DNA from: Amylostereum areolatum
Lineage: Eukaryota; Basidiomycota; Agaricomycetes; Russulales; Stereaceae
NCBI GenBank assembly: GCA_012932865.1
Contig: SAXG01000100.1
Coordinates: forward strand, 54,532-118,531
Length of the DNA stretch: 64,000 nt
Reading direction: 5' to 3'
The translations under genes and the position numbers were made by a program. The notes under the pieces were generated by a model. That model was not told where the DNA came from. It saw nothing but the letters and a program-made list of their open reading frames with translations, and did no database searches. Shown one piece after another: positions 46,001 through 56,767 of the stretch (position 1 is the first letter of the stretch; each line of letters opens with the position of its first letter).

Positions 46001-46303
46001 CCGCCTTGAGCAGCGACAGCAGCCACTTGCGCCAGTTCTCGTCCACGTTGCCAGTTGTGCTCAAGAGATGTAGGTCTTCTGTAGGCATTTGATCTTCCAA
46101 TGCGTTCATGAGGTCTTTGTCCAGGGATTTGTGGTTGAAAAAGCCATCTTCGGCGAGCATAGATGGATCGGGTTTGTATTCGTCGACGGTACTACTACTC
46201 ACCGGCTTTTCGGGGTCTGTGGGATATTTTGAAGTGAGTGTCGGAGGTGATCCTGATTTGATTCCTTACCCGTAACGCGACTTGTTGGACTATTCGGTGA
46301 CAT
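43054..46303 (-). CDS. CR5: NTPase-nuclease family protein (Crinkler-like)
   Basis: Inverted partner of CR4. The first exon starts at the ATG at 46303 (MSPNSPTSRVT), is followed by a GT-AG intron of about 65 nt, then the header with YKPDPSMLAED. P-loop HIQSSGTGKSRAHDELAKD lies at about 45500-45560, the block VKATLFRLARLSRAF at about 45050, Walker B LLSVICIDEAHGLT at about 44650-44695, and FDPITKTGFDEFA follows. The C-terminal exon has MKLACLAVRLGLDF, GDRGEV, NNQRGADIIIPVL, IIVQVKNDGSY and KEYLFKAMDPF, ending HFRNFVKMEARG at 43054. All motif residues are present and no stop interrupts the exons. Compared with CR4 the middle exons are nearly identical while the header is only moderately similar. 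Confidence 0.7.
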
Positions 46304-46686
46304 GGTGAGGGTACGGAGGGGTACTATTTGGGAGAAAGTGCCGTGGCTGGCCGTGGACCTCAGGCTGCTGCCGTGAAGGGCACGGCAAATTCCGGCTCAA
46401 GCTTCATGAGACATCATCGTTCCGCACAACGCTAAATACAATGGGATGTACACAATGTACCACTGGCATAAACGAAGGGGGACTAGAGGGATGCTAAAGA
46501 AGATGCAATGTTTCTTTTCGGTACCTAGCACTCGTCCTTGGAAATGCCAGCACACATATTGCGATGTTCTACTGGGATATCTGGGCAGCTTCGCCCAACC
46601 GATCCGGCTCTACATAGCATCCGTTAGACAGAAGTAGGTTGAGGCAGTCCACCGAAGAACTCACAGTTCCCCGAAGACCACCACGC
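46304..46686. other. Intergenic between CR5 and a protease gene
   Basis: No gene. Holds the CR5 promoter on one side and the protease 3' flank on the other. Confidence 0.4.
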
Positions 46687-48336
46687 TCAAACCCCAACAA
46701 CGACTACCCCAACGGTGCTCGCAACGACTAACCACCACCGCATCACACCCACGCCGACCCTCACCCTCACGCCCGTACTCGCATCGCTCGTGTCCGTCGC
46801 GCTCGCGCTCACACTTCCAATCGTTGGCGTCGGTGCCCCCTCGCGCCCGCCGTTCTCCTGCCCTCCAAACTCCCGCGCCGTATCGCTCAGCGCTGCGAAG
46901 CCCACGCTCGGAGGGTTGAACCGGTACACTGAGTACACGTTCTTAAGAAAGGTGTCGCCGACGATCCATGGGGGCTCCTGGTTCCCTTCCACGAACGCGC
47001 CTTGACAGGTGTTCCCGCCCACGCGTTGAAACAAGAAGTCGTCGGGAGAGACAGGCCACGCAGGGCCCGTGCCAAAAGCCATAGTGACGTTTGGGCGGGC
47101 ATTGCAAGCTACACGAGCAAAGTCACGACATCAGACAGATGCATATATCGAGTCGAGAAGAATGGCCCACGATAGGTATAAAACCCGTTCGAATCCGGGC
47201 CCGACGACCCCGGTATCTGCGCGTACAACCCCGAAATCGCGTCGCTCGGGCCCAGGACCAGTGTCGTCCCAGTATCAATCGCCGCGGTCCGTCCCGTGCT
47301 TGCAAACTGCACCTCGTTCCCACCCACGTGGAGCGTCGTCAGCGGGAGCGTCCAGAACCGCACCTGGCCTTGTGGGATGTCCTGAAAGTCGATGTCGCCC
47401 GTGAAGAGCGAGTTGTTGACCGCGCCCAGGGTGAAGGTCCCGCCGGGTTCCAGCGCGCCCGTGCCCGAGATGTTGCGGAAGCGCGTGAGGTGGAACGCGA
47501 AGAGCGGCGTGGCGAGCACGTTGGATTGCGCGAGAGCCTGCCAGAGCGGCGTAGCGCCGGAGGACGCGAGCGCTTGCCAGCCCATGCCCATGATGCCGGA
47601 GAGCGGGTTGTTGACGAGGCAAGACGAGAACCAGTCGCAGACACCTGTCAGAGCGTGCATTGGAAAGTCATCAGTGAATGACCAAGGGAGTAGATCGAGG
47701 GCAGCGTACCGAACGTTTGGTTGGTTACTTGCAAGCCGGCCAGTTGGACGATGTCGCGCCCGAGGGCACCCTTTGCCTGTCCTGAGCCGTAGGAGATGGA
47801 GAACGGTGTAGTAAGGTTGGTGAAGGACGACGAGCCTGACGCGTCGAACTTGTTCGTGCGGTCATCGCACCCTGTGCAATCCTCTTGAGCGAGCCAAAGG
47901 TCCGCGGAGCCCGTGTCAAGCACAACATCAAAGGCCACCGGTGGTGTTCCAACGGCAATTGAACCGTAATATCTGGTGAAAGGGGCGTTAGAAACAACGC
48001 GAGGATGATCGGAGGACCACTGACGACGTGTCGCCCTGCTGGTTGCCGAGCCTGAATCATGACATGAGATGGGAAGCGCTCGATAAAGTAGCAGATGAGA
48101 ACATACAGGTTAGTACCGGAGTCTCGCTTGGATAGATCCTTCCCATACTTGCGCTTAATCAGCTCCACATGCATCCTGGCACGGAGGTGTGGATCCTGGT
48201 CTTCTTGTTGCACCCTACGACGGACGAGAGGAATGTGCAGTTGTGAACGCTGTTCGGCTGCTGTGGGGATCGCGAGGACAGCATGTGAAAATGTCGTAAG
48301 AACAAAGCAAAAGGGCAAGGAAAAAATGAGTCGCAT
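46687..48336 (-). CDS. Pepsin-like aspartic protease (A1), GPI-type
   Basis: Complete-looking A1 peptidase. The ATG at 48336 opens a signal peptide (MRLIFSLPFCFVLTTFSHAV, then LA). The propeptide has QLHIPLVRRR and KDLSKRDSGTN. A small exon encoding LGNQQGDT joins to YYGSIAVGTPP. First active site DTGSADLWLAQEDC; flap SYGSGQAKGAL; second active site AAIDTGTTLVLG; then PWIVGDTFLKNVYSVYRF. The C-terminus is hydrophobic (WWLVVASTVGVVVVGV) after a Ser/Thr/Asp-rich stretch, suggesting a GPI anchor. Several GT-AG introns are consistent with frame. It is the likely parent of the 3' fragment at 38033-38380. Confidence 0.85.
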
Positions 48337-49063
48337 GAAGAGAAGGAGAATGAAGCAGGAATGCGCACCGTTGATTGTGTTAAATATAAATGGGACGACT
48401 ACATCAGCGCGCGCTCCCTTAGGGCGATGTGATACCTCGCGCTTGTCGGACTGCACGGCCTGTTTGAAGATATTCAGAAGCATACAGCAAGTGATGAGGT
48501 ACACATACATGTCTATTGAGTCGATCCTGTTTTAAGCTTGGGATGCAGCGGGGGGGAGGGGGGCAGTTCACAGCCTTGATGCGATGTCAGCGTTATAGTC
48601 GGGCTAGACGGAGCATAGAGCGACAATATTAAAGTTCAGCCTATGCAGAGCGACCAGAAATCGTGAGCAGGTGAATGTATCGAGTAGAATAATCATACCG
48701 AAAGATGAAACAACCATGGCGTCACATCTGCTTCGCTATTTGTCCGCTGGCACACGGGGAACCATATGTTTATCAAGGGGCGAGAACTAAGGATATGTGC
48801 GCGTGAAACCTGAAGACCTGAATGATATAGGACGCATCTGGAGGAAACGTTACGGTCGTTAGGGGAGAGAACGTTCAACGAAGTTCAACAATGGACCGGT
48901 GATCACGTGCCGATAGGCCAACGATAGATTAGATAACAAGCAGGACGAGAACTACTTAGTACCAGAAGTTGAAGTTGAAGTACCACGAAGCTATACTTCT
49001 ACATATCTGCGTACCGTCGTTCCCTCCCCTTACCAAGTGCGGCGGAGGATGAAGGGAAAATGT
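48337..49063. other. Intergenic, no gene seen
   Basis: Protease promoter at the left side, with TATAAAT-like sequence on the minus strand near 48383-48390. A G-rich run (GGGGGGGAGGGGGG) lies near 48550. Nothing else supported. Confidence 0.4.
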
Positions 49064-52000
49064 TCACCGGAATACGTATAATATGTCATCTCTCGTAGTA
49101 TTCTTGCCTCGCGTGCCAGTGAGTAGGGAATCGTAAACATCGGCCTCCTGCTCGCGAATAGGGATGAATGTCTCGTGGGATGTGCCTGCACACCATATGT
49201 CGTAGGCGGTGAACTTGTCCGGGGCCGATGCGCTCGACGGACACGATGTACCCGACCTCGACGAGGCGAGCGCGAATACCATGCGGATGACGGACCTTGC
49301 GGCTTCGGCGTCGCTTCTCCCCTTGTCCGGAAAGATCCCCACCTGGAAGGGATCCATGGCCTCGAAAGTGTACTCTCTCGGACTCGTTGTATACGACCGG
49401 TCGGTCTTCACCTGCACGAGGATCGCCGAAACACTGTCAGGATGGAGGACGGTTCCGAACAGGACGGGAACGATGATGTCTACCCCGCGTTGGTTGTTGG
49501 GGCAAATAACAGCGGCACCGCGCACGATCAAACGAGCGAGGTAATCCGTGTCGTTGAACACGTCGAGATCGTCGGCCTTCACGAAGTGGTTGAACCAGAT
49601 GTGGCCCTCCTGGAACGTGTCCCTGAGCGGCCTGTCCCGGTCTTCAGCTCGATGCTCCGCATACCTGGCCGGCAGCTGACCCAGAACGTCCGCCTTCAGG
49701 AGAGCGACAAGGAAGTCCGTGACTTTCACGACGCGTCTCGTCGCGAATCCGTCCTCGTCGAGGTCTGCATGCTTTGCTGGATCTAGGCGCGTCTCCTTCG
49801 ATGCCATGTCACGCGCCAGCAGGAGAAGAAGGGCCGCAACGATTTCCCCGCGATCGCCAGGGTCCACATGCGACTTGTCGATGTGCGACAGGAGAGCGTC
49901 GGCGGCACCCCAGCTTGCATCCGTCATGCCCTCCGAAGCGGCTTCAGCGAGCAAGGGCTCTGATGCCACTGCCGTGGTCATATTGTAAGAGTCTGCCATC
50001 ACCGACAGACACATTCTCATGTGGTGCTCGACCTGGGCGAGTTCTTCCCCGCCGTCCTTCCACTGGGCGGCTCTGAAGTTGAGGCCCAAGCGCACGGACA
50101 AACATGCCAACTTCATGGCGTCATGCAGCGCCGACGCACCACTGCCGCGAAGAAGCTGGGTGCGCGCGAACGCTACTATGTTTTTCTTCGTCTCGGGGTC
50201 CCCCGCGTCATACCGCGCGGGAAATCTGAAGGCGATGTCGGTACACACACTCCCTTGAAAGGGAGAGCGTGGATCACTCACAGCGAACGCCCAAGATGAG
50301 CAATATGATGCGTTGATGCGATGCGGGACAGCGTCCACGTGCGGTCGCGCACATCCACTCTACTGGCGAACTCGTCGAAGCCTGTCTCGACGATTGGGGG
50401 GAACGGGTTCATGCTGTACCCCCGGATCGGTGGATAGACACGAAGTTTGACGGCGTCTAACAGGAAAACGGTGAAGAAGGGCAGGTCCTGTATTCGATTC
50501 AGAGAATGGAGGAGCTCGTGGAACAGATTTCCTTGGCTCCAGCCCATCAGTCTGTGTGCTTCGTCGATGCATATGACGGTGAGCGGAAGATATCCGGTCC
50601 TTACGCCCAGAGGGTTGAGGAAGGCGGCGAGTTTTTTGGCCGCCGTGGGCATGCTGTCGTCTGGGCGAGTACATGAACACGGTGTACAGACCTGCAAAAC
50701 ACAGATGACCTACTTGACTGTGTTACGTACGTCTCAGTCGAGGTTGCACGATCGAGCACGCAAGTCAGCACAAACTAAACGTACGGTCCATCGTTAGAGA
50801 ATGACCTCGCGCAAGGACCGTCGAACGGACGTACCTTGTCTGCTTCCACCTGTACCTCTTCGTAGAATGTCCATCGATACTCTCCATGAGCTTCGAACGT
50901 ACAGCCCGAGGCAAGCCTTTCCCGAAAGGCGCGCGACAATCGCGCGAGACGGAAGAGCGTGGCCCTCAGGATTGACCGGTCCCGATTGGTGGTCCCGATT
51001 GGAGGGTCGGCGTCGACGGCGTCCGGATCGATGTCCTCGATTTTACGGGAGGGTATATTCACTGGGGAGCCACGTCAGCACGAGATCACTGAATCGAAGA
51101 CCATCCGACAAACGCTGCGGATCGTGTTGGATGTCGTTTAAACGCCGCTCGGTCACGGTAAAAAGCGCGTAGAAGAACCCCTGGAGTCGCTTTCGAGTGT
51201 AGTGATCGTCGATCTTGCAGCTTTTGTTGATCCACACGCCGATATTCCGGTCAGGAGGTGGATAACCTGCCATAGTTCAGTGAGTATTCCGTTCAGGGTT
51301 GAAGGATACGGTGGTCACGAACACTGGCAGGTCGTATCGTTGGGAGCGAGGTTGAGAGGAATGTAGAGGACGTGTTTCGCGAGCTCGTCGTGCGCGCGGG
51401 ACTTCCCTGTACCAGCAGACTGAATATGAGTAGTATAGCGAGCGTCATGCCTTCCGAGTTGGTCGATCTTCATATGATCCAGAATCGCGTGTAGGAGCCT
51501 AGCAGAGCGTCCGCGGAACGGAATTCTCCATGAATCAACTGCCCCTGCCAGTTGCAGGACGACTACTCAGTGCGAATACCGTGGAAGAGCACATACAACA
51601 CGCGCACCCTTTTTGAAAGACGAATCGACGACATATAGGGCTTGCGAGGTGTCGTTACAGCGGATAAGGGGACCGGGGCAGTCCACACGTAGAATTTCTA
51701 AAGATAACTCTGGATGAGTTTAGAGCTCAAAATCGCGTCGTTGGCGCTCACTGAGCAAACGGATGACGCGGTCATCCCCATCCAGCACGGTCGCTTGATA
51801 TACCCACTTCAGCATGTCGGGGTGGTCGTCTAGAACTCGTTCCAGGCCGACGCCCCTACTGCTCAGCGCGGTGTTCATATAGGGATCAGAGACGAGTATT
51901 ATGTATGCGAGCACACAGCGCAGCCACATGCGCCAGCTCTTGTTCACCTTGCCACCGGCATCCAAGAACGGAATGTTGGGTTTGAGCTCCCCAAGGACAT

Positions 52001-52194
52001 CGACGAATCCGGCCGGATTCGAGTTTTGGTAACTGTAAGCTTTGTCTTCAGCAAGCATAGAAGGATCTGGCCTGGACGCAGACCGCGCCGTTTGTGAAGA
52101 CTCGAAGGCAACGACCAGGCTTGAAGGGGCTGCGTTTAGAGATGATTAGTCTGGCCACGCTTGGACATGGAAGAAACGTACGCTCGTTGACCAT
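49064..52194 (-). CDS. CR6: NTPase-nuclease family protein, shortened C-terminus
   Basis: A 13-nt first exon from the ATG at 52194 (MVNE) joins, after a GT-AG intron, to an exon reading SRPDPSMLAEDKAYS. The header continues to RVIRLLS at about 51735. The P-loop block is HIQSAGTGKSRAHDELAKH (about 51380-51430), with SAG for the usual SSG. Walker B is LTVICIDEAHRLMG (about 50540-50580). The C-terminal part has MKLACLSVRLGLNF, GDRGEIV, NNQRGVDIIVPVL and ILVQVKTDRSY, so the nuclease-like residues are kept. The tail stops at 49064 after YDSLLTGTRGKN and lacks the family's terminal MHPA/QHPATG...HF..Y segment. The lost tail suggests truncation by a later rearrangement; whether activity survives cannot be judged. 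Confidence 0.65.
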
Positions 52195-52983
<789 letters not shown>

Positions 52984-53336
52984 TGCGAGTTGTTGATTGA
53001 GTTGGGTGAGGGGGGTTTGAGTGTGGGTTTGGGGGCGGCGAGGAGCGGCGGGAGTGTGGGAGCGAGGTGGGTGAGTGGGAAGATGAAGGGACAAAAGGAA
53101 AGGCGCGCCGTCCCTTTTATATGAACTCGCGGTGGCTGTGCCGCGGCGCGAATAAGGTTCTGTTGATCGGCGCGTCGACGCGTTTGTTGATTGCACGTGA
53201 CGTTCAACGCGACGCGTCGTGGATTCGTATAAAAGGGACCCGCCTCTTCTCTCCGTTCCCCCCACTCCGCCCTTTGCCCGCTCACCGCCCCCGCAACCCA
53301 CCCACTACATCCCCCAACTTCACCCCATCTCCATCA
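52984..53336. promoter_or_regulatory. Bidirectional H4/H3 promoter with two ACGCGT boxes
   Basis: Opposed TATA boxes lie at 53115-53121 (minus, for H4) and 53228-53234 (plus, for H3). Between them sit ACGCGT at 53178-53183 and 53212-53217, the MluI cell-cycle box bound by MBF-type factors in yeasts, and a CACGTG at 53194-53199. The arrangement suits S-phase control of both genes; the factor assignment is inference. Confidence 0.65.
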
Positions 53337-53860
53337 ATGGCCCGCACCAAGCAAACCGCCCGCAAGTCCACCGGTGGTAAGCATTCCTTGCCTTCTCAGC
53401 TCGGGCGTCGCTGACTTGGACTTTGCAGGCAAGGCGCCCCGCAAGCAGCTCGCTGCCAAGTCCTCCGCTCGCAAGACGGCGGCGGCGACCGCGACGGGTG
53501 GTGTGAAGAAGCCCCATCGTTTCCGCCCGGGAACCGTCGCGCTCCGTGAAATCCGTCGCTACCAAAAGTCGACCGAGCTCCTCATCCGCAAGCTCCCCTT
53601 CCAACGCCTCGTCCGTGAAATCGCGCAGGATTTCAAGGTGCGCTTTGCTCTGCTTTTTTTTGGTCTGCTTGCTTACGGCTGCCTTGTAGACGGATCTCCG
53701 CTTCCAATCCTCCGCCGTCATGGCGCTCCAGGAGGCCGCCGAAGCCTACCTCGTCTCCCTCTTCGAGGACACCAACCTCGCCGCTATCCACGCCAAGCGT
53801 GTCACCATCCAACCTAAAGATCTCGCTCTCGCCCGCCGTCTCCGTGGCGAGCGCTCATGA
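53337..53860 (+). CDS. Histone H3 with three extra tail residues
   Basis: Exons at 53337-53376, 53429-53637 and 53690-53860 join to 420 nt: 139 codons plus stop, against 136 in canonical H3. The start [20 protein letters not shown] and the core ([33 protein letters not shown]) are normal. The extra residues lie in the tail: [20 protein letters not shown] has one more residue before the ARK(S/T) motif and two more between it and GGVKK. The usual K27 and K36 contexts are therefore shifted to positions 28 and 39 counted without Met. No CENP-A-like insertion in loop 1 is present. Confidence 0.95.
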
Positions 53861-54109
53861 GCTTCGTCGTTCACATTGTCGGGATTGTAGCCTTAGGAGC
53901 GGGTCGCTTGTATCAGACTGTACTATTTTAATATCTTTATCCATCTTTTTTTTCATTTCCCATGTCTTCTATTGAGAGTAAAATGCCTCGCCATTCGGGA
54001 GGATGTGCAGTGGTGAAAAAGAACCTGCCCTCAAGTTGGTCGTCGGTCACGTGGCAGTTTTGTTTATCGTCCAGCGTCAATTTGAGCCGCTCGCTCAACG
54101 TCGACGGCC

Positions 54110-55802
54110 ATGTTCTACTATCTCTCCTTCCTTCGCCCACCACCGCTCACCGTCCAAAAAGGCTCCCCCGTGCTATTCACTCCCAAAATATCCAACGATC
54201 TCCGCACCGAGCCCTACCCCTTTTCTGTCGACCTCTTCTACTACTGGTCCACACCCTCCAGTTCCACCCCCTCTCCTCGCGCCCTCACCAACCCCATAAA
54301 ATTGACAACATGGCGCCAGGCGAACGCTTACAAAGAACTCTCGGTGCCCTCACCGCCCGGGGAGGGCGCATACACTCTGATCCTGACCGCCTATCCCGCG
54401 CCAGATGCGCACATAATTGACTTGCGCAAGGTAGAGATCGAACGGATGGTGCTTGGAGTCGCGTCGATGCCTGTGGAGATCGTGGGTAGACGACCGGTCG
54501 GGAAAGTCGCAAAACAGGAGGCGGTGGAGAGGTGTTTTCGGTTGGGGGATGCGAGGGAGGGGGAGGAGGAGAGCAGGCCGTTGGTGCTTAAGATCAAGGA
54601 GATGACTTCGTTTGATCTCGACAAGGTGAGCATATCTCCATCTTCGTGGGCGTGCGGCTCGCCTGGCGGACTCTTTTAAAACACTGCATGTCACCGATCT
54701 TTGTTACACGGCACTCTGTTTTTTGCCACCTTTTCTGTGGACGATCTATGAAGGTCGTCGGGGACGCGGCTTTTCCTACGGGCGTCATCGACCCCCCCCC
54801 CCCGTGATTGTCAACCTCCTCGGACTGTGCGACTTACGACCCTCAGCGTATAGAAACTCTGGGATAGTGGCGTCGGCCTCAGCGCATGGCTCGTGCAGCA
54901 AGTCCAAACCTCCGCCCTAAACTCATGTGCCCTCGTGGACCAGATGCGAGCCGCACTTTTTGGCACGCAATGCCGTGCCCTGGAGCTGGGTATGTCGTCT
55001 TTTCGGTTTGTCTCGTGAGAACGCGATCGGCGCTGACGAGGTTGGGTCACTACTGTAGGTGCTGGAACGGGCATGGTCTCGCTCGTGCTGGCGGCGTTGC
55101 GCGAGGCGAAAGTTTGCGAGGACGAGCGGGTGACGAGGATATATGCGTCCGATTTGCGTGAGTCTTTCGTTCTATCGTTGGTGATCTTTGAAAAGACATT
55201 GGACGCTGGATGGATTTGGTCAGCGTGGCAGGGCTGGGAGGGGTGTATATATTCTATCCGCGCTTCAGATGATTGGGATTTGTTTGGGCGAGGGACGACA
55301 GAAGCGCCTTACTGACTGGGGCATCGTCTTGCAGCTTCGTCGATCGAGCTCATGGATCACAACATCCATGCAAACGAGACGTTGTATCCTACCCACGCAC
55401 CAGTGGCGATGACGCTGGACTGGGACGAAGACCTGCCTGCTGACGTGCAGCAGGTGGGGATGAACGAAGGCCTCGATGTTATCATGTATGCCCAGCCTTT
55501 TCGTCCATTTCTCCGTAGCTGACCTGTGAACTATTAGCTTGGCTGACGTGACCTACAACACCGCATCCTTCCCCTCGCTCGTCCGCACGCTTTCCGCCCT
55601 CCTCTCCCTCGCTTCACGCAACGCACCTTCCAAATTACCGCTCGTGCTGCTCGCTTACAAGGAGCGGGACCCGGCAGAACGGGAGCTGTGGAAAATGCTC
55701 CGGAGCGAGGCGCGCGTGGCGCTCGAGAAGGTCGGATCGTGCGCCGGCGCGGGAGGACAGGAGGTCGAAATATGGATAGGAGGCAGGCTTTCTGGTCGGT
55801 GA
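54110..55802 (+). CDS. Protein-lysine methyltransferase-like (methyltransferase family 16)
   Basis: SAM-dependent methyltransferase of the METTL21/EFM type, which methylates lysines of elongation factors or chaperones in the cytosol; the substrate is unknown. Exon 1 runs from the ATG at 54110 (MFYYLSFLRPPP) to FDLDK at 54626. After an intron of about 227 nt with a run of 12 C, exon 2 begins at 54854 with LWDSGVGLSAWLVQQ, the usual W-(D/E) approach to motif I. Motif I ALELGAGTGMVSLVLAAL is split by an intron at about 54991-55057. Later blocks are ASDLASSIELMDHNI and LADVTYNTASFPSL, the latter typical of the family. The stop is at 55800-55802. Confidence 0.75.
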
Positions 55803-56767
55803 ACCATCGCACGGACATCGGCGTCGACACAGGTGCCATATCCACGTCGACTCCCGTCCTTGGCTCGCGCTGACGACCCGCGTCGTGCTCCGTTTGTGTA
55901 GACACGATGAATAAGAGAGGCGGTCAAGCTGCATGACGCCCTTGTTCCGATCCATCGATTCCAAATCGTGCAGTTGCTGCACGCGTCCGTCATCCTGTGC
56001 CAACGACCTCCATTGCGCAGTTTCCGCTTATTCCGAGACGCACTATCCGCGCAAATCTCGCACTCGACGGGAGCCTGCTACGATAAGTAGGCGTTCTTTT
56101 TTCCCTTCTATCGTGGACGACCAGTAGAAATGACTGCGCGGGCGGCAGTATACTGCGGACGACCGAACAGGCTGTGAAGCCGAAGAACGCACCGCTGTGC
56201 AAACCGGGGCCTGGAGGGTTTGGTCAACTGTCGGGTCGGGGGCGGAAAGTGCAACTGCAAGGCATCGGGGGTGGATTGGGGCGTAACTGCAAGCCGCAAG
56301 CGGGATGATGACCGGACGCGATGACGTGATCGGTTTTTAGATGTGGACCGTGACTGCCGGCGGGACGCGAAGTCTCAATCTGGTCTCAACCGAGTCTGAA
56401 CCGAGGAACAAGTCGTGAAAGGACCAGCTGAGACCGCAATGGACGCCTATATCGCTGGGCGGGTCGTTGCTCTACTCATTAGTCGGTTCTCCTAGCCCTT
56501 GTCTCCTCTACTCTTCGGACTTGCCCCTCTTTTTATCTACCCCTTTCGTCCCAAGGAACCTCGCTGGCCCGAGTCCGCAGCACCGTGACAGTACCGCCCC
56601 CCTGGAAGTGGAACAGGTTCTCCCGGCTGGTCGCCTGCGCTTACTTATAACCTTGGCCGCTGGCTCGTCCACTCGTTCACACTTTCATTCCCCCCTTTCC
56701 CTACTCCGCGCTCGACATCTACAACCAATTACATCGCCCGAGCATCCCCCATACCTCCCTCACACAC
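55803..56767. other. No supported gene; protease promoter at right
   Basis: Several frames are open but none has coding character. CT-rich leader sequence at 56690-56760 precedes the protease ATG. Confidence 0.4.

Noticed and set aside
47170..47190. tRNA T-loop-like word (GTTCGAATCC)
   Set aside because: It lies in the coding sequence of an aspartic protease and no acceptor stem or anticodon arm can be built. A similar GGTTCGAACC at about 20673 lies in the mannanase.
53337..53860. Centromeric H3 (CENP-A)
   Set aside because: Loop 1 and the C-terminus are those of ordinary H3; only the N-terminal tail has extra residues.
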